Positions 1 through 10,480 of a stretch of 20,000 bases of DNA are shown one piece after another. Position numbers and translations under genes: made by a program. The notes below the pieces were generated by a model, which was not told the DNA's origin, did no database searches, and saw only the letters and a program-made list of their open reading frames with translations. Each line of letters starts with the position of its first letter. The stretch's first letter is position 1. This stretch comes from Cristatella mucedo (Eukaryota > Bryozoa > Phylactolaemata > Cristatellidae), in the NCBI GenBank assembly GCA_009760855.2, contig WPIO01000036.1:770001-790000 (forward strand), written 5' to 3'.

Positions 1-528
1 ATTGCTAAAATTCGGGCTTGTTTAGATAAGGATACCACGTCTGAGTTGGTCCATGCATTTGTGACATCCCGTCTTAACTTCTGTAACTCACTGCTTGCTG
101 GCCTACCGGCATGTGCAATCAGGCGATTACAGCTGGTGCAAAACTCCGCAGCTAGGCTAGTCTGTCGTGAGCGTCACAGTTGCCACATCACACCACTTCT
201 TGCCGACCTGCACTGGCTACCAGTCAAGAAACGGATCAAATTCAAGGTTTTGTTGTTCACTTTTAGGTCACTTCATTCTTTCGCTCCAACCTATCTCTCA
301 GATCTACTCCCCCACCAGGCCAAGTATCGTACCACTCACTTTTCGGAATCCATCGGTTTACCAATACCTCGTACAAACCTCAAATTCTTTGGAGACCATG
401 CATTTAGTTCGTATGCCAAAGCCTGGAACTCCCTCCCGACTTCCGTCAGAACATTCCCTGACTTGACCGCATTAAAAAAGAACTTGAAAGCACACATATC
501 TAGGACAGCATGTAGTGGGTCCCTGTGA
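1..528 (+). pseudogene. ORF2 C-terminal fragment of LINE reverse transcriptase, copy A
   Basis: The frame is open from base 1 to a TGA at about 526-528, so the visible part is roughly 175 codons and continues upstream. It is the region after the RT palm, the thumb and C-terminal segment of L2/CR1 ORF2 proteins. Recognisable blocks are AKIRACLDK, VHAFVTSRLNFCNSLLAGLP, the HWLPVKKRIKFKVL block, APTYLSDLLP, a FGDHAFSSYAKAWNSLP block and a final LKKNLKAHI. No catalytic motif lies in this part. It has no internal stop or frameshift, which makes it the least damaged LINE reading frame in the window, but without the upstream part it cannot be called functional. Confidence 0.85.
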
Positions 529-752
529 TTCGTCCTTGATGTGCTTATGCGTGCAGACACTGTAAATGCTACCACTAACCACACTTGCATGCTGACCCTG
601 TGCATTTCAGCCCCAACCATGTTATTGATGTTGTTTATCAAGCATGATATTCCTCACCATTCAATCGCGTTTCCCTTCGCAGCAAATGTAAAGCACCTAG
701 AAAGAGATTGAGATCTCTGAGGGCGCTTTATCAAGTGCATTATTATTATTAT
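1..752 (+). mobile_element. L2/CR1-group LINE, 3' part (copy A)
   Basis: This is the 3' end of a non-LTR retrotransposon running off the left edge of the window. It holds the C-terminal end of ORF2 (1-528), a 3' UTR of about 220 bp, and a terminal tail with CCTAGAAAGAGATTGAG near 697-713 that ends in a short (ATT)n run near 738-752. The tail recurs on either strand at 1233-1290, 3946-4005, 7717-7780, 17126-17188 and 17990-18035, which marks this as a family and fixes the 3' boundary. A short trinucleotide 3' tail with 5' truncation is typical of the L2/CR1 group. The upstream limit cannot be seen. Confidence 0.88.
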
Positions 753-1152
753 ACCGCCTTATGAATGAGGCAGTTAAATTAGCTAATCGTTCCTTTTTAC
801 ATTGATCTCAAGTACTTGAGAGGTTCGCCACGACAGTCGGCGAACTAGCATCAGACCGGGTCGGACTCCATGCTGCAGCTGCTTAGAAGCAGCCAGAATT
901 TCGAAACTGGGCTGAACCTTGGCTGAGCACAAGGGCATAAGTATCGTAGGCGTAAGAGCACAGGCACACAGAGCATAGGGACACAGAGCACATAAGTAGC
1001 ACGAGGAGCTGGAGCGTAGGAGCCGGGGCATCATGTCGGTTGATAAGCCACCAGGTTTGCCCATTGTGGGCAGGCCCATGGGTCGACAGCTGGGCAGCTA
1101 GCTGCACGACTGAGCTAAGCGAATTTGAAATGCCGCTAGGTTTAGCCGAACC
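753..1152. other. Spacer between two convergent LINE copies; no gene seen
   Basis: No protein family is recognised on either strand. The stretch contains locally repetitive purine-rich sequence at about 945-1020, with ACACAGAGCA repeated at about 966 and 981. The open frames on - here (783-1107) read as cysteine/leucine-rich low-complexity peptides and are not supported as genes. Confidence 0.5.
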
Positions 1153-1200
1153 AACTACTACTGACGGTTTCCAACTGTCTGGAAACCGTCAGTAGTAGTT
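1153..1200. repeat. Perfect 21-bp inverted repeat with 6-base loop
   Basis: The left arm 1153-1173 is the exact reverse complement of the right arm 1180-1200. The loop 1174-1179 reads ACTGTC. Pairing stops at the next outer bases (C1152/A1201). It lies between the two convergent LINE copies, 400 bp after the tail of copy A and about 30 bp before the tail of copy B. The perfect match implies a recent origin or active maintenance. It could be a foldback/MITE-like unit, a cruciform-prone site or a small hairpin RNA. None of these is proven by sequence alone. Confidence 0.92.
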
Positions 1201-1229
1201 AGTCGCTGGGTACATGTGTTTGAAGATGA

Positions 1230-2660
1230 TAATAATAATAAAATTAATACATGTATACAGTAGAGAACTAAATCTCTTTCTAGGCACTTGAAATAAGCTG
1301 CAAAGAAAGCATAATCTCATGATTAGTGGTGACATGCACAATATCATCAAGCGTGACATGGTTAGAGTTGACACACACAGTGTCAACATGTAAAACATGG
1401 CTAGTGGTAGCATGCATGCTGTCACCACACTGAAGCACATGAAGGACGAATCACAAGGACCCATTAGATATTGTAATAAACATTCATTTTGTAAGCTTTT
1501 TTTTCATGCTGGCATATCAGGAGATGTCGTGACGTCAGCGATGAGTGAGTTCCAGGCTTCGGGAGTATGTGAACTAAAGGCACGGTCTCCAAATAATTTG
1601 AGGTTCATGTGAGATATCAAGTAGCTAGTTGTACGATTTGAGTCAAGAGAGCAAACGCACGATGCACTGCCTGGTTGGGAAGTAGTTCTGATCACTAGGC
1701 TGGAGCCAAAGAATGAAGAGACCTAAAAGTGAGTGGCCGAACCTTGAAGTCGATGCCTTGCTTGATTGGGCACCAGTACAAGTCGGTGAGAAGTGGTGTG
1801 ATGTGGCAAATACGATGCTCACGACAGATATGCTTAGCTGCCGAGTTTCGCACCACCTGTAAGCACCTGATTGCACAAGTCGGTAGACCAGAAAGCAGTG
1901 AGTTACCGAAGTCGAGATTGGATATCACAAATGCATGGAAAAATTTGGCTGCAAATCCCAGTCTATGCAAGCTCGAATTTGAGCAATGTTATATAGCTGA
2001 AAGTAGACAGACTTGACTGTGGAGCTAATGTGGTCATCTAGTGAGAGGTCACTTTGAAACAATACACCTAGATTTCGTGCAGATGCAACAGGAAATATGA
2101 TGGCAGAGCCGATCTGGAGCACTATTCTTTCCAGTTTCCGAGTCACACTTCGTTTGCCCATAACTAGTAAGTTGGTTTAATCTTTATTCACTTTGAGAAA
2201 GTTGGCTGCCATCATCTATATGCAGACGTCAGCAATACATGCAGCACGTGTGTAGAGAATTCGGCATGCTCGAGGGCTGGGAGGAATTAAAGCAAAGGTA
2301 CAACTGAGTGTCGTCTGCACAGAAGTGAAAGCCTAGGATTTGCCTGGCAATTAAATTGGCAAAAGAGAGAGTATAACCTGTAAAAAGAGGTAGACCGAGC
2401 ACAGAGACCTCCCTGGTTTACCCAGATTTTCAGTGGCTACTCGGACGATCTTTGTCCTTTGACATCAATACTCTAGAGTCTCTCACTAAGATTAGATCTG
2501 AACCCCATTGCAGTCAGTGATGCCCAGGCGAGATGAGAAGTACTCGAGGACTTAGTGATACATTGTATCAAACTTTGCCAAAATATCAAGAAAAACAAGC
2601 AGACATACTCTACCTAAGTCTGCATTCACGAGAAGCTCGTTATTCACCCAAGTTCTGTGA
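1230..2660 (-). mobile_element. L2/CR1-group LINE, 5'-truncated (copy B)
   Basis: On the minus strand the element reads from RT motif A at about 2650 down to a 3' tail at 1290-1233 that ends in an (ATT)-rich run. The tail matches copy A (CTTGAAGTGCCTAGAAAGAG-type sequence, seen on + as CTCTTTCTAGGCACTT). The 3' UTR at 1300-1475 matches copies A and D, including the reverse of GATTCGTCCTTCATGTGCTT. The 5' boundary is only approximate, because similarity fades around 2640-2680. Copies A and B are convergent, tail to tail, separated by about 480 bp. Confidence 0.85.
1475..2650 (-). pseudogene. Decayed reverse transcriptase ORF2, copy B
   Basis: Read across several frames, the minus strand gives the RT palm to C-terminus of an L2/CR1 ORF2. 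Blocks in order are NADLGRVCLLVFLD at about 2615-2575 (RT motif A, with KFDT instead of AFDT), a degenerate VPQGSVLGPLLF-like block at about 2415-2370 with an in-frame stop, HFCADDTQLYL at 2327-2295 (catalytic Asp pair coded at 2310-2315, with Cys where Tyr/Phe is usual), SARNLGVLFQSDLSLDDHI, TVKSVYFQLYNIAQIRACI, then the thumb/C-terminal blocks SLLSGLPTCAIRCLQ and TPEAWNSL. Stops and at least three frame changes show it is dead. This copy supplies the palm core that copy D lacks. Confidence 0.82.
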
Positions 2661-3888
2661 TAATAGATCATAGAATCGCAGCCAATTGCTGAGAAGCCTC
2701 GAGCGGCCTATACAGTTTGGCAGTCATTAGTTCTTTATATTTTACAGTTCTATGCTGTGCTGTGGCTGAGCAGGTCACGTCTAACCGATAAAAATCGATA
2801 ACTCTGTTTGTAGGTGTATGTAAGTTAATGGGCCCCACCGATGACAGAGCTTGGCTGAAAATATTTTGAGGACTGACTGAGATGAGCTAGGAGGAGGTGA
2901 GGTGGGGAAGGAAGGTTAAGATGTTACGCTATTCTAGACATTGCTTTCGTAGGTAAGTATAACTTCCTTGCTAGAAGGGTTAGGTATTTCTGAGCGAGCA
3001 TTTTAAAAAATCATTGGAGGGAGAAGCTCTTACGAAGGTTATGTAGTTTTCTCTCTCAGGCGGCGAACATTGACTTGCCAAAATAGGCCAATCCTAGGAG
3101 GCCGAAGGTAATGCGGTAGCTACTTCTGCTTATTTTAAGCTGCTGTACTGCTATGAGTTTTGTAGCTAACAGCTTTAACCGTCGAGATCAGATTCCCCAT
3201 AAAACAATAATCTAAAGATGTTCTTGAGGTGACTTCTACAAGAACTTCCGACGTAGAGACAGGCGACATTCCCACCCACCGGATATACCTGAGGCTTGTT
3301 GGTTAGCTAAACAGAATCCAATCGCACGAGGCCTGATCTGCAAGATCGGTACTCACACGATTGTAGGTATGACTCGAGGCTGAATGGGTCCTTTTGAAGC
3401 GTGTTAACGATTTCTCATGCAATCAGCTAAGGGTGACCGCAATCGCTACATAGCTAGCCGGCCTGGAAGACACCGTGAAATGGTTTGTAGAGCTGGAGCG
3501 GCACCATCCAAGCAATGCTTTGTACTCGCAGTGACAGTAACTTGAAGCACCTGAAGAATGAGTGACATGCAGATGCCTATCGAGAATTGGGCATCGTATC
3601 GGTTGCTGCTAGGGCAAGCAGGCAGGCAGAGCTGGGATGCGACTATGGAGCTGGCTTCTGGGGATCAGGGGAGCATGTGTGCATGCAGGAGCTCACTGTG
3701 CCAGTCTGGTGCTACCAAAGTGAGCTCCATTTAGGCACTTTATGTACACCACCAAGAATCGATACATGCTAAACAACTGGCTATGGGTCATGCTGACTAA
3801 CAACATATTCACGTTCTAAAACTTTGCTTTCTCTGGCAGATGCTCCGCTTGCACGAGTGCTTGAGCACTTCTGGTGACCCATCAATTG
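2661..3888. other. Intergenic or intronic DNA, no recognisable feature
   Basis: I found no long open frame, tRNA-like boxes, LINE motif or microsatellite. The only ATG-led frame of note (3587-3772, +, 61 codons) reads as Gly/Ala/Cys-rich with no family resemblance and is treated as chance. Confidence 0.5.
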
Positions 3889-4005
3889 ACACTGTGCATG
3901 TTACCACTAATCATTTGATCAAGCTTTCTTTAAAGCATATGTTATGTGCCTAGAAAGAGATTAAGCTCACGGAGGGTGCTATGCAAATAAATTATTATTA
4001 TTATT
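3889..4005 (+). mobile_element. Solo 3' tail of the L2-type LINE (copy C)
   Basis: Only the last 100-120 bp of the element is present. ACACTGTGCATGTTACCACT starts the recognisable 3' UTR, then GTGCCTAGAAAGAGATTAAG at about 3946-3965, GAGGGTGCTATGC, and an ATT run at 3990-4005. No ORF2 sequence precedes it, so the copy is an extreme 5' truncation. It has the same orientation as copy A. Confidence 0.82.
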
Positions 4006-5569
4006 CGTTTGGAACTGCCGAGGCTATGTCAGTCTTGTCTGGCTGTAGAGCATCACCAGTCTTCACTTCCTCTCAGACCTCTGTATTCGGGCCTCTGGCT
4101 GGGAGCCTCTTGAGAGTAAACTGGTCAACTTTATCGAAGTGCAAGCAGCAGACAGCACGCAGCTTTCGAGAGCATGTACCAGCTGTGACGAGAGCCAGAG
4201 GCCGAGTGAAGGGCCCGAAATAACAACTTATCCCTCGGGGCTGCTACAGTGCTAGGGAGCTGTTTTTCCAGTGGCCTCGATTTGACTATCGTCGTATCGA
4301 TGACTAGTTCATAGATATGCCGTTCGTGAGCCTCGCGGTTGCACATTTTCTTAATAAACAGTCACCTACTAGGCTTCCTTTGACCTTGCTACTTGCTCCA
4401 TCAAACAGCAATTTCCCATTGCAGTAACTTTCCGGAAGTCGAATAGTGGGAGTGGTCATCCGAATGGTTGTTCTTTCACTTGTTCTCAGCCAGCTGATAA
4501 CTTCTCACATGGGCAAAGCCAGAGCTAGTGCGTACACTCGTCGTATAAAAAAATGCATCGAAATATTTAAATAAATAACGAAACCCAGCTATTGCATAGC
4601 TAGCTCTGAGATTCTGTTGAGTCTACAGGGCAGCGAATGACTTTGACTACAGCTGTTGATCATTTACTAACCACATGTAAACACCTGCTAATCTTCTGCT
4701 CTGCAGATCTGAATCTAATAGGCCACTTAGGCAAGTGATGGGTCAGCTGTAGGCTGCAGCTTATCGGAGAATGCTGGCAGGCCGTAATTGCCAGAGCAGC
4801 TGTGGATGCATTTCAATCTGCAGGCCATACACATCGACTTATTTATATACATACTATTTGCATACGAACCATTAAGGAGGGTCATATGCATGCACTATTT
4901 TCATCGATTAGAGACACGTAATTCCTGCCTAATTCTAGTTTGTGCATGTCCGTGTAAGAGTAAGAATTTGCATTTACCCGTGACAAGCACAGCTGCCGAG
5001 CCACCAGACCACTTGGCATGCATTGCACTATAGATGTGGTATTCTTGAGAGACAAAGCTCTGTGTTGTGTGATAACGCGTAAAATTATGGGTACAGTAGG
5101 TACAATTCATCATCCTGTTGGTTGGGTTGCTTGTCTATGAAACTTCAGCTCAGGCTGGCCTCAGCTTTGTGCAGATGATAGCCACGACCTTACTTTACAG
5201 GTGAGTTAAGATAAGCAAGCACAATTTTAGCTTGATTTTTCCTTCAATTTTGCGTATCATTTTAGCAAACCGTCAGCTTTACGACCAAGTGGAAGGATGT
5301 CTGTAATGCTAAGCCGGATGTTTGTGTACTGTCTGAGCAACTTGTAATGCAATGGCTTATGGCAATGACCTTGTCCATAACTTGGCCGGGTAGCTTAAGC
5401 CAGCACTTCTTTTGACCTCATCGTATCTCATGCTGAATGTGGAATGAAGAGAAGCTTCGCAGGATTTCAAGCATTATTGCCACAGTTTCTGCTGCAGAGA
5501 GATGTAACTCCTTGCGCACTTTGATTCACAGTTAGATGCAAGTGAACATAATTAAGCAGACCAATTTCA
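4006..5569. other. Intergenic or intronic DNA, no recognisable feature
   Basis: Short open frames at 3981-4223 (+), 4131-4346 (-), 4788-5033 (+) and 4901-5113 (-) have no recognisable motif, and the first reads partly through the LINE tail. No RNA gene, transposon motif or microsatellite was found. Confidence 0.45.
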
Positions 5570-5974
5570 TTAGAGAACATATGACCGATCATTGGCATGA
5601 TTGGGACACAGCATCAATAGATTCATGCTAGCAAGAAGGCTCTGCACTGCCACATACTGTTCGGTTTCTTTTTCCTTTCTTTGGTATAACTTCAAGCTTT
5701 TTGAAGTTTCCAATCGGTGGCAATTGAGGCAGATAGGTTTTGTACAGCAAATCAGCCTGGTTAGTTGCATTATATAGTCGATCAAATCTCCAACACTTTG
5801 AGCTTGACGGCCTTCTAGATGTTGACACAAATCAAAGCCCTTAGTTTGGTGTAATAGCTTTTGTGCTAGGCACCACCATGCACTTGAGATGAACTGAAGG
5901 AGTGCTCCTGCACGGCAGCAAATGCAAAACAGGCAGCCTGTACATGAGCAGCACTGGCGCTGGGGACCAGGCAT
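5570..5974 (-). CDS. Unrecognised 134-codon open frame, doubtful gene
   Basis: This is the longest ATG-led frame on the minus strand that is not low complexity or LINE. The N-terminal third is cysteine-rich with CICC-type clusters. The middle (about residues 42-73: TKGFDLCQHLEGRQAQSVG, then DLIDYI) has a protein-like mix of residues. The C-terminal part is basic (YQRKEKETEQY). A second minus frame over 5628-5828 also reads protein-like (ADLLYKTYLPQLPPIGNFKK), so the true reading may shift frame or involve splicing. No domain is recognised, no partner gene is nearby, and there is no start or splice evidence. It may be an exon remnant, an unknown repeat, or chance. Confidence 0.2.
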   Translation of the reverse strand: MPGPQRQCCSCTGCLFCICCRAGALLQFISSAWWCLAQKLLHQTKGFDLCQHLEGRQAQSVGDLIDYIMQLTRLICCTKPICLNCHRLETSKSLKLYQRKEKETEQYVAVQSLLASMNLLMLCPNHANDRSYVL

Positions 5975-6715
5975 TTACACGGCCAGCCAAGTGGGTGAAC
6001 AACATTGCCCCGATAGCCTGCGGCCTGTTTTGTGCAAACAGAGGGCTACCATTACCATTCATAGTTCGGCATCCACTATGTTTCTGCAAGTCTGCTACAA
6101 AGCTTGGCTACTGGCTTCCTAACTCTACCGGCCTTGCGGGCCTGCTCAGGCAGACCGAGGAACAATAACTGCAATCAGGCCTTCAAAGGGTCCGTGGGAC
6201 AGCTGACTCCGTCTGTTCATGAGCCGATAAAAGCTCTACTTCTGCTCACTTAAGCTTTGTATTTGCTTCTATCGGCAGACATCTCGGTATAGTGAATACT
6301 AGGCCAGCCGATGGGTCAGCCATACTCCCAGACAGCACCCAGGCTGTGTAAGGAAAAAAGGCTGCACATTGCTGGCACATGCTCAGAGCACTGACGTTTG
6401 CTCAATTTGCACCGAACAACTAAGAGGTACTGTCTTTTGAGCTAGTCGGATCCTTCCTGAGGGTCGACCGGAAATTGATCAGCTGGCACCAGCACCTACT
6501 GGTGGGCAATTTGCTTATGTAGGTCTGGCTAGCTGACACGGCAGATGAGGCCACATTGTTGACAGATTCAAGGCAACTGCAGCCATTGCCACAACCACTA
6601 TTAGGTCCGAATAGATTAAAATAGCACATATGGTTTCAGCTAATCGACATTAGTGACCTGCAATGGCACATACACACTAGAGCATGAGAACCCACAATGC
6701 AGGCACACAGGTGCA

Positions 6716-6716
<1 letters not shown>
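5975..6716. other. No gene identified
   Basis: Both strands have short frames over 5841-6168 and 6420-6629, but none shows a recognisable domain. No tRNA-like boxes or LINE motifs were found. The stretch ends at a long (CA)n microsatellite. Confidence 0.4.
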
Positions 6717-6803
<87 letters not shown>

Positions 6804-6807
6804 CACC
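6717..6807. repeat. (CA)n microsatellite
   Basis: About 45 CA repeats run uninterrupted except for one CGCA variant near 6797. The His-Thr and Cys-Val frames read across it are artefacts. Confidence 0.98.
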
Positions 6808-7706
6808 GAATCATTAAATACTTATGCATCACTGGCATTCTCAGGTAGAAGCCTAGTAGAGAGGCCAAGCTACTCAACAAATCTACTACACAGTAGCAGT
6901 GGCAGGGGGATTGCTTAGGAGAGCTCAGACGGCAGTACCGGTGCTATGTCAAGCCTGGCTGAACCGCCCAAAGCTGTCTATCTGTCTGCCAGTCGCCTCA
7001 ATGTACCCAGCTCCAGGCTTTCCGAAGAACGCCAGACATTTCCACCATGTACTGGAACCCAGGTCTATGCTAGGATGATACGAAAATACATTCCGGAATG
7101 GCCCGTTGCTGCACGATGATTCGAAAATCTGCTTCTGATGTATTCCAAAAGTATATTAATTTGTCCGAAGTGCATCGCTTCGCTCGAACGGCCTCCATCA
7201 AGGCTTCATTTCCCCTCAGAGATGCTCACAGAGAGCCCAAGCAAATGTCTTGTCAACCCGGTGACAACCACACCACCACTCCATCTCCTGCCGATCAGTG
7301 TTGCACTGTGCATCTGCTTCCTATTTCGCCTGCTGCTGCTGCTGCTCAAGGTTTCTGGTTCGAAGCTAGCTGAAGCTGCTCCTGTCATTGCCTCCATCAG
7401 CAGCACCAGCCCATGACTGATGGCTAGGCTTAAACCAATTCTGCATAGATCGAATGGTTACCCTGTCTCATCCAAGAGATAGCTAGTGTTGTCTTCCATC
7501 ATCTAGCCACCCCTGCAAGCCTGGCCAATCATGACCCACAAGAACCGCCGGCTTCTGTCGGCTGAAACTATGCCAAGCAAATGGTAGCACTAGAAGCTGA
7601 GACCCAATAGTCGGCTTAGGAGGAATTACCAGCCGTTATCTGCCCCGGCCACAGCAGCAGCTTGGCTTAGCAGTTGGCCTTAACCGGATGCCTTATTGGT
7701 CAGAGT
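6808..7706. other. No confirmed gene; short open frames and a (CTG)n run
   Basis: Two overlapping + frames (7098-7373 and 7138-7416) span the same DNA. The second ends in a hydrophobic stretch (SVALCICFLFRLLLLLLKV), but that follows from a small (CTG/TGC)n run at about 7327-7346. Neither matches a family I know. There is no TATA, splice or RNA-gene signal I can defend. Confidence 0.35.
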
Positions 7707-7954
7707 GATACTAATAATAATAATAATAATAGTGATTATACATTTGATATAGGGCCCTCAGATAACCCAATCTCTTTCTTGGCACTTTATGTTTTCTGCA
7801 AAGGAAGCACGATCGAATGGTTAGTGGTAGCATGCTCAATGGCTACAAGCATAACATGGTTAAGGGTGACATGCACAGGGTCATCATGTAAATACAGGGC
7901 ACAGTGTCAGCATGCACAAGCACCTAAAGAACAAATCCCATGAACCCACTAAAT

Positions 7955-10480
7955 GCTGTGGTAAATAGATGCATTTTAGTTTCTTGTAAAATGTGTTCAA
8001 GTCAGGGGATGTGACACGAGTTGGAAGTAAGTTACAGGCTTTAGGAGCATACGAACTAAAGGCACGGTCTAAAAAGGATTTGAGGTTAGTACGAGGTATA
8101 GATAAACGATCAGACTCCGAAAATCCAGTGGCACAATGCTTGGCTTGGTGGCAGTAGATCTGACAGCAAGGCTAGAAACACAGAATAAAGACCTAGAAAT
8201 GAGTGAGAACCTTGAAGTCGATGGATGCTTTGCTTGACTGAGAGCCAGTGCAGCTTGGTGAGAAGCAGTGTGATGTGGCAACTACGATGCTCACGACAGA
8301 GAAGTCTAGCTGCACAGTTGTACATCAGCTGTAAGCTCCTAATTGCACAGGTGGGTAGACCAGAAAACAGTGAGTTGCAGAAGTTGACACAGGATGTCAC
8401 AAATGCATGGACCAATTAAGCTGTGGTATTCCTGTCTAATCAAGCCCAAATTCTAGTTCAGTTATTAAGGTAGCAATGCAACTGAAAGTAGGAAGACTTG
8501 ACTGAAGGTGATGTGGTCTAAAAGAGTTCAATGCCAGTGATGCCCAGGCAAAATGAGAGGCACTCAAGAAGGACTTGCTGATCGATAATATCAAAAGCTG
8601 CCGAAAGATCAAGCAAAACAAGCAGAGAGATTATACCTAAGTCTGCATTCCTAAGTAGGTCGTTATACACCAGAAGCAATGCTGACTCAGTAGAGTGATT
8701 AACTCTAAAACCAGATTGGAACTTACTAGCTAGGTTTGAAGTTTCAATATATGAGTACAGCTGGTCTGCCATGACTTGCTCCAGTGTCTTTGATAGGAAC
8801 GATAGAAGCGAGACTAGGCAGAAGTTGCTTAAATTCTTCTGGTCTAGTGTTGCTTTCTTGAGTTTCGGCCTGACTAAAGCCTTTTTGAAAGGTGCTCTGA
8901 CGACCTGAGGCTAATGACATATTTATGATGTTAGCTATGCATGGCTGCCACACATCTAAGTATCGAAGAAGCAGCACAATTGGAATAGGGTAGGTGAGCC
9001 GTGATGGCACGCTAGGTAAGGCGGTTGCTTTTCACCACCTCGGTCCCAGGTCGTGGGTTCGAATCCTGAGGTGGGCAATCCTGTATTGCCACTGCAAGGG
9101 GTAGTGATGGCCATCAAGGCTATCTGTTGCTATATAAAAGAGGCTGTTAAATCAGTCAGTATTTAATTATTTTATTTATAGGACTAGTTGTATTTTTTGA
9201 TTGAGATATGAGCTTGAGAACGAGGTCATCAGTGGCCTCCTGGAATGAAGACTTTGAGGTGCTGCGTGGAATTGAAGGACCTGATTCCTGGGAGGTTGCT
9301 ACCACCCTAGGGATGGACTCCCTGATCTTGTCTACCTTGTTGACAAAGAAGCTAGAGAAGCGATCAGCTAGATCATCACAAGGATCACTAGGTGAGGAGC
9401 TAACCTGGGAGTGGTTAAGGAGAAGGTTGATTATAAATGGAAGCATTTTTGGATTGTGCATATGTGATTCAACAATGTTTTTTATAGAAGCTAGACTTAG
9501 CCTTTGCCAGGATTGATTGGTATGACCTTCAGTAATCCTCGTATGCCTGTCGATGGACAGTCAGTCCTGATCTTTTGTATGCTTTTTCAAGCTTGCACTT
9601 CGTAGACCTAGCTAGTTTAAAGTCTATGGTAAGCGATAGGCCGTCTGGGCGATTGCTCACAGTGTGCTTTGTCAGAGTTGAAATCTGGTTAAGCAAGTCA
9701 GCAAGTGTCTTGTTGTAGCAATCTACCAACAATGACAGGTCAGAAGGGGGATTGAGCAGCACAGGCTAAGCAGATATTCTTGCACGAACAGCATCGATGT
9801 CAAGGGTCTTGAGGTTTCACAATTCACAGGTGTATTTAGATGACAAGGAGGGCACAAGTTGTAGAGTGAATGAGATGTGAATGCGGTCAGATAAGCATAA
9901 GTTGGTAATAATTGGTGATGACAGCATGGAGTTGTAGGAAAGAATTTGGTCGAGTGTGTGACCTTTGATGTGAGTAGGGCAATGTACATGAGCCACAAAA
10001 GACAAAGAGTCAGTTAGCGCACGAAATTCGGTGTGCAAGGTGGGAGATAAGTTGAAAATGAATCAGAATAAATGATTAAATCACCTATAATGAGAAAGGA
10101 TCGATTTCTTCCACACAAATCGAAATGAGATCAGAAAAATCTGAGATAGAGGTGGACTTGGTACCTGGAGGACGATATACTACTGCCACGATTGGTAGCT
10201 TAGCTTATTATCGGTTGAAATCAAAACAATAGATTCGAAAGACTGCTTCAAGGGGACTGCAAACGACTTGGAATGGAAGGATTTGGGCATGATAACAGCC
10301 TCAGTCTCCAGTTTTGATTGACCTAGCGACATGAAAGAACGAGAAGGCTTCCGGGGTGTCAATTTTAGCTAAGTTTCGGTTAAGGCGAACAAAGCGAGTT
10401 AAGGCTTGTCGAGATCTTTTTCAGGAATACGGTTGCTTATTAATGGGGATTTATTGAACGTTGAACGAGGATTTCAAAGA
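7955..10480 (-). pseudogene. ORF2 endonuclease-reverse transcriptase pseudogene, copy D
   Basis: The endonuclease (APE family, target-DNA nicking) shows LTET then a TAG stop at 10371-10369 where Trp is expected, VYRPPGT at 10180-10160, FLIIGD at 10097-10080, and THIKGHTLDQIL within 10038-9817. A linker follows with LVDCYNKTL, KRSGLTVHRQAYEDY (9762-9529) and LADRFSSFFVNKVDKIR (9461-9156). The RT has PIPIVLLLRYLDV (near 8988-8950), QSGFRVNHSTESALL and motif A LLDLSAAFD (8616-8590), reaching GITGIEL. At about 8520 it jumps straight to the TVKSSYFQL-like block, so the Y/FADD palm core and about 170 codons are absent. Frameshifts occur near 9750, 8900 and 8250. It cannot encode an active polymerase. 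Confidence 0.87.
8990..9178 (+). mobile_element. tRNA-derived SINE, family 2 (copy 2a), nested in LINE copy D
   Basis: A tRNA-like head carries an A-box-like TGGCACGCTAGG at 9005-9016 and a textbook B box GGTTCGAATCC at 9056-9066, the RNA polymerase III internal promoter. The body has a stem-loop GGCAATCCTGTATTGCC (9074-9090), then TGCAAGG, a CATCAAGGCTAT block, TATATAAAAGAGG and TCAGTCAG, ending in an AT-rich run. ATAGG occurs immediately before (8985-8989) and at the right end (9178-9182), a possible short target-site duplication. The flanking LINE reading TTSP | PIPIVLL resumes across the insertion. It shares its body with copies at 13752-13912 and 16479-16612, both on the other strand. 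Confidence 0.82.

Noticed and set aside
167-641. Additional frames overlapping copy A (167-466 +, 336-641 -)
   Set aside because: They are shadows of the LINE ORF2 frame and its UTR.
6677-6918. His-Thr and Cys-Val frames
   Set aside because: They are translations of the (CA)n array.
7138-7416. Membrane protein with a leucine-rich helix
   Set aside because: The hydrophobic run comes mainly from a (CTG)n repeat, an overlapping frame is equally open, and there is no family match.
9003-9078. Functional tRNA gene
   Set aside because: The B box is perfect, but the sequence does not close an acceptor stem, and it continues into a SINE body found at two other places.
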